From positions 1-22,140 of the IMG/VR virus record IMGVR_UViG_3300030060_006655: 22,140 bases of DNA. One strand, written 5' to 3'. The notes under the pieces were generated by a model that was not told the DNA's origin, searched no databases, and worked only from the letters and a program-made list of their open reading frames with translations. The DNA is from a virus. How positions within the stretch are numbered: position 1 is the first letter of the stretch; each line of letters starts with the position of its first letter. A program made the position numbers and the translations under genes. Shown here in pieces: positions 18,101-22,140 of this stretch.

Positions 18101-18517
18101 TGTAGTGACATAAGTGCCTTTTGACACAAAGGTGGGCAAAATAACAGTTGCCGCCGCACCTCTTTCCAGGTCATAGAAGGTATTATCGATTTTTTGACGA
18201 TATAGGATGATTTCATCGTCAATCCACAGAACACCGTTCTCTTCTGGGAAACCAAACCCACTTTCAAGTGTTAATTCGTTATCTGTTACTGAAATGTTCT
18301 CTGCAAGAACACCAAATTGGACAATATCATTCTTATAAGTGTTAAAGTCGCGATATCTTGTTAAGTTCTGTAGAATGTCCTGGCCGAAACCCATTCTCTC
18401 TTCACTTTCATCAGCTTTTGTCATAAAATTGACAAATTCTGAATATGTCTCGTTAATAAAATTAGGTAGGAGACTATCTACCTGGCTAGAGGGAGTTACA
18501 ATTGTATTTTTAGTCAT
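12188..18517 (-). CDS. 7: gp7-like baseplate wedge protein with fibre modules and Pro/Thr tail
   Basis: This 2109-residue protein lies between genes 6 and 8, where T4 has gene 7 (gp7, 1032 residues, wedge initiator). Assignment rests mainly on position and on resemblance to large cyanophage proteins at this locus. Features in order are: two similar segments with GFPxxxG-IxIxxE-IxY-FYxxxRG (about 88-121 and 340-373); Gly-rich beta repeats near 560-700; a YHYH-family-like stretch with [15 protein letters not shown] near 778-792; three aromatic LWW/QW modules (about 1210-1425); more Gly-rich repeats; and a conserved-looking segment with [15 protein letters not shown] and HPSGFIMF near 1940-1980. 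The last 80 residues are mostly Thr-Pro/Ser-Pro repeats ending YNPYSY. The start overlaps the gene 6 stop (ATGA). The protein probably links the inner wedge with the exterior. The added modules could contact cell-surface glycans. Confidence 0.78.
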   Translation of the reverse strand: MTKNTIVTPSSQVDSLLPNFINETYSEFVNFMTKADESEERMGFGQDILQNLTRYRDFNTYKNDIVQFGVLAENISVTDNELTLESGFGFPEENGVLWIDDEIILYRQKIDNTFYDLERGAAATVILPTFVSKGTYVTTKADKHLTPAVVKNVSVMFLASLLDTIYESYAPEIAANRVAPEINHGTLLEHIREFFQSKGSRIGVKSLFKILFAENDVDVSYPGDRVINPSTSTWAEPEILRVVPVPQVFCPVDSRLLLPDQFMNGKLDYYETKIVEDKEEIELLSRAVIEYAISYAFEDETHFELTLQKDSRKGEIEASPKTVLTRDIDEDVTTVTVESTIGFPASGVIYIENEAISYTSKSQNQFYGCTRGYLGVKFYHIEGNSVYGQRFLRLKTKVDGINYESYNWVLGLAHSIDIVDPGLLHLKSDDVYVNGPGAINPREPILTSFVENRSDALVTQAAFPPEMTDVSFATAGVSAVFFDKEYSLISTSGFPYNTIGAFSNDGSIGPNLQLNDMTFVIPLDVELREVVVSTGTNMVGVFVDGVPAYSSTAPRKIIQGNIAAFTIVQEGNGYVNPTVVIEPAKSEAKATVTDGRITKITPTSLPIPGDYYTEDPIVRISSGEGATFNLDFDLYGRIVNVDVVTGGDYYQDVPVLSVVDDSNRGKGALLTANIANGQITSVNIIDSGIDYNPATTGIVPFPIGSGAEVTATVQFYQFNRYQEVINNSNWSFDSNNGFLYQNPSEDQERSTYGYVCSPTTLRNQLGDTDEDKHSPILGWALDGNPIYGPYAWTNPFSPDEGVTPVVSGYQLSSNRTNIIAGGGNTEGTDPPSVSEYPMGSFVEDYVWKSQSISDAGFELVTEDDLNITTEAGLDLETDSASANKNYLDVGNGRVCNTPEYPPELYPGGVYCYFVTVDEFNQPTFPYILGKEYKNFPVEWYINWNTQPYPEKIRFGPSPYTPQRVLDTDLMRRFRDTGLEDQPKDDLKVEITGTTTGGITGILVQDGLPDNTMINDLLYYDDSSVIEDEITGAGGGAVGIVTYLEGKDIELAGGKLLEATLISHRQRLDLSMNVNTSFTFVKDTSFRTWNNAIATVESYDPSTKQLIVNVSTLRLISPNEQVDDNGVLLPSFYDNLYKPVRLPVGTPEVLTTSVDLDSELQVEQNSALVLTANGLANITLESVVGSNDPNDVIVSPHRPRAGIGSDNTKPGDLWWSIWDGRLFIYYDDGDTSQWVVTQPLGTVPLSDLSEDRYSLASDDALVTALENPPDQTLVPGGPNVITIATTAPDKRSDGSPNKMGDLWWTPETGTLFLWYTDGLQTYQETGVYAENTAQWVITDPAGIAPLGHDNESYALDEVYPEDTAAATSFSIYSNEITSMISDTAPTQKPDGSAIEFGNLFWSPRSGKMYVYWRDESGDEQWTVCNPSGAITSQYAMDKIPGGEVGPGPDIITPIGQIDELGDKELLWFNELDLFIPGDKVEFQLGAPGIDNQNETALLKDLGPDIRNNALFVRGYNDTPIDLPNGTPMIDTTRALYVVTTDVPHQLDVGDTVFFTGSSFPEVNQSHSVVKAGRVIECEVSVAIDPQTQSVRTLNLISGGKFYREDFIISFTGGGGQGAFGFARVEPFSSGGSVTSVELLTGGSNYSSTPDPILGSEISNRTFYIYTNELLGVDNQNVSYICKGDRVTDKAAIVQVASPGVGYSEIPWARGLYKKTADRAVVAIDLQEQSSIFDEFGQAIQKVTVLDGGDRYVSPTVIFYDEQGSGYGAEGVATVENGVITNIEVTEGGQFYRQPALQLVEEQGSYVSTTDDIGRITSARVLSPGRKIVSDSALKPELLIETKVIVANPTGEFMKGSEVYQGIVTNKQVTATVIDYDPNLQQITLEKVKGNLRFGEKLYDEIGTEGMVIVNGQADARINIKGTTDLIGRFITDMSMLDTVYAHIQDSYYYQRFSYNIKSPLQRVQYENFVNDIIHPSGFIMFSELDVNQSVDIEFEAEEVYVSTFALTVSAAPITSTINEITVVNVEETVQDVTPTPTPTPTPTPTSTPYVAPRPTPTPTPVSTPTPTPSPTPSPTPTPTPTPSPTPSPTPSPSPTPTPTPSPTPYNPYSY
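12191..12433 (-). repeat. Thr-Pro/Ser-Pro repeat tail of the gp7-like protein
   Basis: About 76 of the last 80 codons encode alternating Pro with Thr or Ser, broken once by a short YVAPRP segment. The codons are mixed (all four CCN proline codons and several Thr and Ser codons). This argues for upkeep at the peptide level rather than simple recent slippage. Such tracts form extended, flexible, proteolysis-resistant linkers. The gene ends with an aromatic cap (YNPYSY). Confidence 0.92.
12228..12265 (+). other. Potential G-quadruplex cluster on the + strand
   Basis: The + strand has seven runs of three or four G within 38 bases. Two non-overlapping sets of four cannot form, but 12228-12247 (loops of 1, 3 and 3 bases) and 12245-12265 (loops of 4, 2 and 2) each satisfy the G3-loop pattern. 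It arises from Pro codons of the gp7-like tail. For minus-strand genes this is the template strand, so a folded structure could slow transcription before gene 8. Confidence 0.6.
14248..14890 (-). repeat. Three aromatic fibre modules inside the gp7-like gene
   Basis: Copies lie at about 14815-14890 ([16 protein letters not shown]), 14513-14625 ([16 protein letters not shown], with an insertion before QWV) and 14248-14332 ([16 protein letters not shown]). They close with SQWV, AQWV and EQWT. They are more divergent from one another than those in the fibre genes, suggesting an older presence here. Confidence 0.83.
16142..16201 (-). other. YHYH-family-like motif within the gp7-like protein
   Basis: Residues about 773-792 contain [18 protein letters not shown], closely resembling the core of the YHYH family (typically GxALDGxPIYG). 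An aromatic and Cys-containing lead-in (YGYVCSP) precedes it. The family's function is not established to my knowledge. I see no complete catalytic set and treat it as an embedded accessory domain of perhaps 100-150 residues. Confidence 0.65.
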
Positions 18518-20379
18518 GAGCTCAGGAGATTCGTGTCAATTACTGCTGCGATCTTAGAATTATCAACATCAAGGTCCAAATACACAGATTTCTTAGCCAC
18601 AACATCTTGTCCAAGTGGAAGTGCCCTTACTTGGATTTCATTTCCTGGTAAAACTGTAGATTTGAAGGTTACTGGCTCTCTGTATCCAATTTTTAACTCG
18701 CCAGTCTCATAATTGACGGTTCCGAAGATGTCATATTCGTATCTTTTCTCTCCCTCACTACCAATTCTATACAAAAGTAACTCTCCCTTTGTGTCATCCT
18801 CAAAATAATAGGTTTCTGGCCTCAATGCACCAGTTTCTATGTTATAAATCCTAAATCCTGTTGATCCAACAACAGGTGCAGCCGTGTTAATCTCCAAATG
18901 TTGGTCAAAACAGATCTCATAAGACGCTGGCGTGTCAGGAACGATCTGAAAGTCCTTTCTCATCACGATTTTTGTTGTATTTCGAGTAATTGCGTTCTCT
19001 GAAGCGTCAATTGCTGCCACAATTCTTGAAAAACGAGCGGCACCACCAAATTTATCGATAGCATCAGACACTGCCTGACTATCAAGGGTATGTTTTACTG
19101 AAGAAATGATGCCTGCATTATCTTTAATCGTCCTTTTGTCATCATAGAACACTGTAGTGTCAATTTCAAGGTAAAGAACCTCTGGATCGACGATAACAAT
19201 CTCCAAAGATGCTACTCTGTAGTCCTGTAATGACTCAATAATAGCAGTTTTTGCTACGTTTGACAGTGATTCACCAGTATTTGGTTTGATTGAAACATAA
19301 ACTCGACCATATTGTGGGATATCTAACTCCTGACCACCATAAACATAGACATCTTGAGCGGCAGGATAGACATTTTGAATCAAATTCCTGTAATCGGCGT
19401 TAGTAACAGCTCGATTCTGTGCTGAATAGAACTTCGAAGCTCTGAATTTAATGTCTTTTACACTTTCAATGTAAGCTCCACCGTTTGTAACAGAGGCAGA
19501 CAGGATGTTTGCGTTCTTATTAACGATTTGACCACCAGATGAGATCGCTCTTCCGGTGTAAGAGAACGCTTTCTCGGACTGAATTCCATTTGCTAACGGT
19601 CCACTACTCACCACGTAGTAAACAAATATCTTTGCCCCGTCTTTTAACTTCTTACCGAACAGTCCATCACCAAAAACGAGTTCATAATACTTCTCATTAC
19701 CCTCTTCAACCCAATAAACAGCGTCTTCTGCTGAGGTTGTAACCAAATTATTGGCCTGTTTATAGAAAGTTCTTGCTTCTTGATTTGGATTCTCTTGTAC
19801 TTCGACACGAATCAGTGTTGTATCAACACCTTGGTTCTGTAAAACGAACTTTTGATCGAAATTTGAGGTGTCTACAGTGAATTCTGCATCCAAATATGTC
19901 CCTTCATAGACTGTGATGTTACTAAAAGTGCAACGACCACCTGTACTAACCGGTGCAGTCTGTGCATCAACAATGTTAAAGATAAAATTATCAGTTCCTG
20001 TAGCTGTAGTAAACAACATTCCAGGTTGAATGTCTAGAAATAGTGGGAAACCACTCGGAAATTCAGTCTGTGACAGTTGAAAATTGAATGTCACTTCACA
20101 TTGTGCAGACCTTGCAGAGGTTGGAATGTAACCAACTGACTTGGCATTCGAAACTACATTGTCTCTAATGGTTGCAGAAGCGAGAAAACTCTCGTTTGCA
20201 ATCATATTAGTAGAGTAGGCATTCAATTGTGCCTGATAAGCAATCAGATTAAGAATAACCTGTAGGTTACTCCCATCAAAATCATAATCAGTAAATTGTT
20301 TTGTACTTTTAAGGTAGTTGATGAGATTGAGTTTGATCTGCTCAAAGTCAACTTCCGTGAGTTGGATAGCGCCTGCCAA
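18514..20379 (-). CDS. 6: Baseplate wedge subunit gp6
   Basis: This 621-residue protein is close to T4 gp6 (660 residues). Gp6 forms the continuous dimeric ring that joins the baseplate wedges. The N-terminus has the family signature: DYDFDGSNL (residues 31-39), an [15 protein letters not shown] stretch, NESFL (62-66) and [10 protein letters not shown] (83-92). A baseplate J-like segment with [11 protein letters not shown] and a following VYVYGG lies near 320-345. The likely start is TTG at 20379-20377. No in-frame ATG occurs before residue 59, which is inside the conserved N-terminus. The upstream ribosome site is weak (AGAG about ten bases away). A perfect late promoter precedes it. The stop overlaps the gp7-like start by four bases (ATGA). 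Confidence 0.94.
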   Translation of the reverse strand: MAGAIQLTEVDFEQIKLNLINYLKSTKQFTDYDFDGSNLQVILNLIAYQAQLNAYSTNMIANESFLASATIRDNVVSNAKSVGYIPTSARSAQCEVTFNFQLSQTEFPSGFPLFLDIQPGMLFTTATGTDNFIFNIVDAQTAPVSTGGRCTFSNITVYEGTYLDAEFTVDTSNFDQKFVLQNQGVDTTLIRVEVQENPNQEARTFYKQANNLVTTSAEDAVYWVEEGNEKYYELVFGDGLFGKKLKDGAKIFVYYVVSSGPLANGIQSEKAFSYTGRAISSGGQIVNKNANILSASVTNGGAYIESVKDIKFRASKFYSAQNRAVTNADYRNLIQNVYPAAQDVYVYGGQELDIPQYGRVYVSIKPNTGESLSNVAKTAIIESLQDYRVASLEIVIVDPEVLYLEIDTTVFYDDKRTIKDNAGIISSVKHTLDSQAVSDAIDKFGGAARFSRIVAAIDASENAITRNTTKIVMRKDFQIVPDTPASYEICFDQHLEINTAAPVVGSTGFRIYNIETGALRPETYYFEDDTKGELLLYRIGSEGEKRYEYDIFGTVNYETGELKIGYREPVTFKSTVLPGNEIQVRALPLGQDVVAKKSVYLDLDVDNSKIAAVIDTNLLSS

Positions 20380-20402
20380 TGTTATCGCTCTCTATTTTCT
20401 GT

Positions 20403-20410
20403 TATTTATA
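20403..20410 (-). promoter_or_regulatory. Perfect T4 late promoter TATAAATA upstream of gene 6
   Basis: The minus strand reads TATAAATA, identical to the T4 late consensus. It is centred in the short gap between gene 25 and gene 6, about 24 bases before the gene 6 start. T4-like late promoters are read by host polymerase with the gp55 sigma factor and gp33, which are not encoded in this window. Confidence 0.75.
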
Positions 20411-20412
20411 AG

Positions 20413-20904
20413 CTATCTCGTAGGCGTTAGGATGGTTTGAACAACGAATCTTTTAGCACTACCAACGATACGATATTTGACAGTTACCTCATAGGAATTA
20501 GCATCTGGATCAGCATCTACTGTTACTCCAAGGTCATCCAGAACTAATAGACCGCCAGCTTCAGTAAATGATTCTCTCTGATATGTCGATGTGTCTAACT
20601 CTTCCTGAGTAGGATTTGAAAATGTTACTCTTGGTTCACAATATAAAACAGCTCTTTCAATTTCTTGTGATAACAAACCAGCAGTTGAATCATCTACTAA
20701 TTCAAATAGATAACGAGTTGCATTACTTCCTACATCACGATCAAACGGTACCTCACCAGGTAGGAACATAATAGCATTCTTAATTGCATTATTGATTGAT
20801 CTCTCGTTTCTAATGACAGTAATGTCATCAGTTATTGGTGATGGCTTGAACGAAAGAGACAAGTCAACATAACTTTTGTCCTTTACGCCGAGTTCGATAG
20901 CCAT
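20413..20904 (-). CDS. 25: Baseplate wedge subunit gp25
   Basis: This 163-residue protein belongs to the GPW/gp25 family (T4 gp25 has 132 residues), which joins gp6 and gp53 in the wedge core and helps start sheath assembly. Visible family features are the helical NNAIKNAIMFLPGE stretch, PFDRDVG (53-59), YLFE (65-68), and the EPR motif (90-92), which is strongly conserved in gp25 and in TssE of type VI secretion. The C-terminal half is beta-rich with VKYRIVGSAKRF. The ATG directly follows the T-run of a hairpin, leaving no normal ribosome site. GGAG occurs only inside the 5' arm of that hairpin. Confidence 0.94.
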   Translation of the reverse strand: MAIELGVKDKSYVDLSLSFKPSPITDDITVIRNERSINNAIKNAIMFLPGEVPFDRDVGSNATRYLFELVDDSTAGLLSQEIERAVLYCEPRVTFSNPTQEELDTSTYQRESFTEAGGLLVLDDLGVTVDADPDANSYEVTVKYRIVGSAKRFVVQTILTPTR

Positions 20905-20933
20905 AAAAAAATAGGAGCTTTACGCTCCTATTT
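20905..20933 (-). terminator. Hairpin with T-run abutting the gene 25 start codon
   Basis: The minus strand has the arm AAATAGGAGC, a five-base loop and the perfect complement GCTCCTATTT, followed by four more T (six if only the eight inner pairs count). This is the form of a rho-independent terminator. The ATG of gene 25 begins at the next base. The structure could stop read-through from upstream, or act on translation of gene 25. For T4 gene 25 an mRNA hairpin that affects initiation is known. Confidence 0.75.
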
Positions 20934-20936
20934 ATC
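20929..20936 (-). promoter_or_regulatory. Late promoter motif GATAAATA overlapping the hairpin
   Basis: The minus strand reads GATAAATA, matching NATAAATA. It overlaps the 5' arm of the hairpin and the stop codon of the 63-codon gene. With a start about six bases downstream, the transcript would begin near the loop and lack the 5' arm, so it could not form the terminator. Confidence 0.6.
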
Positions 20937-21126
20937 AGTCATTTTCTGGAATTGGTCTTACCGGTGGAGGATTCAATTTAGCCGCTTGCCTCCATACTTG
21001 ATCCCTTCCTCTACGTTCGGGAAGATTTTCATCATCTAGATTAATGTCTTCCTCAAAAGATGTTTCCTGGAGAAATTTACGATCAGCCACGTCCTTGACC
21101 TCTGTAGGGTTTACGCCGAGAGGAAT
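20935..21126 (-). CDS. 63-residue acidic protein, probable AUU start
   Basis: The minus-strand frame encodes a protein-like sequence (PLGVNPTEVKDVADRKFLQE near the start, LDDENLPERRGRDQVWR in the middle, NPPPVRPIPEND at the end) and stops with TGA at 20937-20935. The frame contains no ATG, GTG or TTG start. The best candidate is ATT at 21126-21124, preceded by AAGGAGG with four bases between. Upstream the frame stays open to the TAA of the 46-residue gene, with CTG at 21225 as a weaker alternative. AUU initiation is known in T4 baseplate gene 26 for an internal start. The gene overlaps the 48-residue gene by 44 bases. Function is unknown. The regular acidic and Pro-rich sequence makes chance unlikely. 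Confidence 0.68.
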   Translation of the reverse strand: MPLGVNPTEVKDVADRKFLQETSFEEDINLDDENLPERRGRDQVWRQAAKLNPPPVRPIPEND

Positions 21127-21229
21127 TGCTCCTCCTTGAATATTTAGTGTTCTTTGAAGACCCCTGATAGGTCTTTTTATTGGTGGGGAGAATTTGCATG
21201 TCTCCCGATTTCGTGTAGATAACAGCCAT
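21083..21229 (-). CDS. Small basic protein, 48 residues
   Basis: This short gene runs from ATG at 21229 to TGA at 21083. It encodes a basic protein starting MAVIYTKSGDMQILPTNKK and ending RRKPYRGQGRG, with many Ser, Arg and Lys and a TYQGSSKNTKYS stretch. The start shares one base with the stop of the 46-residue gene (TAATG). AGAGGA lies about seven bases upstream and is a good ribosome site. Small basic proteins ending in a YRGQG-like tail occur in cyanophage structural blocks as I recall, without known function. Binding to nucleic acid is possible from the charge but unproven. Confidence 0.72.
   Translation of the reverse strand: MAVIYTKSGDMQILPTNKKTYQGSSKNTKYSRRSNSSRRKPYRGQGRG
21141..21148 (-). 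promoter_or_regulatory. Weak late-promoter-like motif ACTAAATA
   Basis: The minus strand reads ACTAAATA, sharing TAAATA and the general form with the other late motifs, 15 bases before the AUU start. It is inside the 48-residue gene. A start six bases downstream would leave a very short leader, so this may be chance. Confidence 0.25.
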
Positions 21230-21369
21230 TAATGATCCTCTAGTTTCTTGAGTCTGGTTTCGATTTCCTTGAGTTTAACGATAATCTCGTCTAATACATG
21301 AGTGATGTTTTCGTGATCTTTTGCACCGGGTCTACGATACATAAAATCTATTCTAGCAGGATCACTCAT
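21229..21369 (-). CDS. Small coiled-coil protein, 46 residues
   Basis: The protein starts MSDPARIDFMYRRPG and ends in an amphipathic helix (about residues 23-45, with spaced I, V and L: VLDEIIVKLKEIETRLKKLE) that should form a coiled coil. The start at 21369 is preferred over the upstream in-frame ATG at 21438. AAAGAGG stands six bases before it, and it overlaps the stop of the 78-residue gene by only eight bases (ATGAGTGA). The longer form would add a hydrophobic leader wholly inside the neighbouring gene. I do not recognise a family. An assembly or adapter role is possible for a small coiled coil. Confidence 0.75.
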   Translation of the reverse strand: MSDPARIDFMYRRPGAKDHENITHVLDEIIVKLKEIETRLKKLEDH

Positions 21370-21598
21370 CTTTTGCCTCTTTCGGCGAAGGTAAACGACC
21401 ATCCCAAATATAAGGGATAAGGATAGTTCTCGCAGCATCAGGACCGAACCTCAACCACATTGAGTAGAAGTCATCCCACCGTTTCCGATAGGAACGATAA
21501 GACTTTACATTCTCAAGTGTAATTACTGATAGTTCTTTCTGCAACTCTTCGTAACTACCTTTATAGATCTTTTCTAGTTTATACTTATCTTGAATCAT
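21362..21598 (-). CDS. Unrecognised 78-residue protein
   Basis: This is a charged protein starting MIQDKYKLEKIYKG, with a likely helical middle (KSYRSYRKRWDDFYSMWLRF) rich in aromatic and Arg residues, and an end with IPYIWDGRLPSPKEAKDE. It has no membrane segment or known catalytic motif. The ATG at 21598 begins directly after the T-run of a hairpin. No Shine-Dalgarno sequence lies between, and the only one (GAGAGG) is in the hairpin's 5' arm. The stop overlaps the next gene, suggesting a coupled set of small genes leading to gene 25. I cannot name its function. Confidence 0.75.
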   Translation of the reverse strand: MIQDKYKLEKIYKGSYEELQKELSVITLENVKSYRSYRKRWDDFYSMWLRFGPDAARTILIPYIWDGRLPSPKEAKDE

Positions 21599-21629
21599 AA
21601 AAAAAGAGAGGTAATCAACTTACCTCTCT
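21599..21629 (-). terminator. Perfect ten-pair hairpin with T-run abutting a start codon
   Basis: The minus strand has AGAGAGGTAA, the loop GTTGA and the perfect complement TTACCTCTCT, then six T. This is a typical rho-independent terminator, placed 11 bases after the stop of the partial gene at the right end. The ATG of the 78-residue gene starts at the next base. Confidence 0.85.
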
Positions 21630-21638
21630 ATTATAACA
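21630..21638 (-). promoter_or_regulatory. Extended -10 promoter-like motif
   Basis: The minus strand reads TGTTATAAT, an exact TGn-TATAAT extended -10 element for a sigma-70-type polymerase. No good -35 hexamer is present 17 bases upstream. A start about seven bases downstream falls inside the hairpin's 5' arm, so the new transcript would escape the terminator. Confidence 0.4.
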
Positions 21639-21640
21639 CA

Positions 21641-22140
21641 TCAGACGCCTCGAAGCCTCTGACCAGCTTTATAAAGTGCTTGTCCAGTGCTTTGCTTACC
21701 AGGTGCTGCTCTCAGTGCACTACCAGGAGATGCTGCATTCTGGGCATCGAACTTCTTTTGAATAGCTGCATGTGTTCTAGCTGCATCTTCATTCAGAATG
21801 TCCTCAGTCATCATCTCTTCGATGTTAGCTAGGAATTCATCAGAAACATGTTGGTGAAGAATTTCAGCAGACACTTCATTGTTTGCATAACCTTCATCAA
21901 CCAGATACTTAACTACATCAGCTTTAGTCAATGTAATGTCATGACTTGCTGCCAAGTTTGTCTTCTTACCAGCTGAAGCTTTTGGTGTCATGTTAGGCTT
22001 AGGACGACGAGGAGCATTGTTCATACCAGCCGCATTCATTGCGTCTCTCATTGGGAAATCACTTTCAGAAAGATCCTTGTCTTCTAATTTCTCAATTTCC
22101 TTTGTTTCATGTGCTTCACCTTTCTTACCTTCCTTTTTCT
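21641..22140 (-). CDS. Unrecognised phage protein, 5' end outside window
   Basis: The frame is open from the right edge to TGA at 21643-21641. An ATG at 22051 gives a 136-residue form, but the frame continues upstream without a stop (Lys/Glu-rich, with GEAHETKEIEKLEDKDL), so the true start is probably beyond the window. The visible part has a basic Pro/Ala-rich segment (APRRPKPNMTPKASAGKK). An alpha-helical segment with VVKYLVDEGYANNEVSAEIL and EFLANIEEMM follows. It ends in a low-complexity Ala/Gly/Gln-rich tail. A helical motif of the type YLxxEGYA...A...S...L is one I recall in cyanophage structural proteins, without a defined role. Charge and disorder would suit a scaffold or a nucleic-acid-associated virion protein, but this is speculation. 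Confidence 0.75.
   Translation of the reverse strand, partial: KKEGKKGEAHETKEIEKLEDKDLSESDFPMRDAMNAAGMNNAPRRPKPNMTPKASAGKKTNLAASHDITLTKADVVKYLVDEGYANNEVSAEILHQHVSDEFLANIEEMMTEDILNEDAARTHAAIQKKFDAQNAASPGSALRAAPGKQSTGQALYKAGQRLRGV

Noticed and set aside
21157-21178. Six-pair hairpin followed by TTT on the + strand, resembling a terminator
   Set aside because: The stem is short, the T-run weak, and no + strand gene ends here. It lies in the coding sequence of the 48-residue gene.
21083-21229. A programmed frameshift joining the 48- and 63-residue frames
   Set aside because: The second frame is +1 relative to the first. The only slippery-looking A-run would favour a -1 shift, and the strong ribosome site before ATT explains independent initiation better.
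21229-21438. Longer 69-residue form of the 46-residue gene with a hydrophobic leader
   Set aside because: The extra 23 residues lie inside the 78-residue gene in another frame, while the inner ATG at 21369 has a good ribosome site and a short stop/start overlap.
1-22140. tRNA genes, insertion sequences, attachment sites or host metabolic genes
   Set aside because: I saw no cloverleaf-like sequence, transposase motif, flanking direct repeat or photosynthesis-type gene on either strand.

Overview
This window is a late structural gene block of a T4-like myovirus. It is most likely a phage of marine picocyanobacteria (Synechococcus/Prochlorococcus) or a close relative. The grounds are the T4-type baseplate genes in the order 25-6-7-8, a very large gene carrying a DUF4815-like N-terminus after gene 8, tail-fibre modules of the kind familiar from marine cyanophages, and T4-type late promoter motifs (NATAAATA) at most gene junctions. 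No host-derived metabolic gene or tRNA is visible, so the host assignment is inference. Every supported gene lies on the minus strand, so transcription runs from high to low coordinates. No gene-free stretch exceeds about 60 bases.

Right end (20905-22140), read in the direction of transcription: the 3' part of an unrecognised gene that enters from outside the window, a perfect hairpin with a T-run, then four small genes packed with overlaps. These encode 78, 46, 48 and 63 residues. The 48- and 63-codon genes are short and easily missed, and the 63-codon gene seems to start at an AUU codon behind a strong ribosome binding site. A second hairpin with a T-run lies directly against the start codon of gene 25.

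Centre (2910-20904): five baseplate genes. Gene 25 (163 residues) and gene 6 (621 residues, TTG start) are followed by a 2109-residue gp7-like protein. It has an embedded YHYH-type motif, three copies of a fibre module and a long Pro/Thr/Ser tail. Then come gene 8 (484 residues) and a 2590-residue protein with a DUF4815-like N-terminus. In T4 the products of 25, 6, 7 and 8 build the baseplate wedge. The giant protein probably takes the peripheral position held by gp10 in T4, but that is inference.

Left end (1-2901): a 68-residue coiled-coil protein and three tandem genes of related fibre-like proteins. The three share an N-terminal segment. Two of them carry several copies of an aromatic module (LWW/LWF...YIYY...QW), the third carries one reduced copy, and the gp7-like protein carries three more. 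The first of the three ends in a tail collar domain. The last runs off the left edge, and its final 240 bases are far richer in GC (about 63%) than the sequence upstream, which suggests exchange of a host-contact tip.

As a whole the region makes the baseplate wedge and adds peripheral fibres. The most unusual points are the two terminator-like hairpins fused to start codons and overlapped by promoter motifs, the AUU-initiated gene, and one fibre module spread across baseplate and fibre genes.
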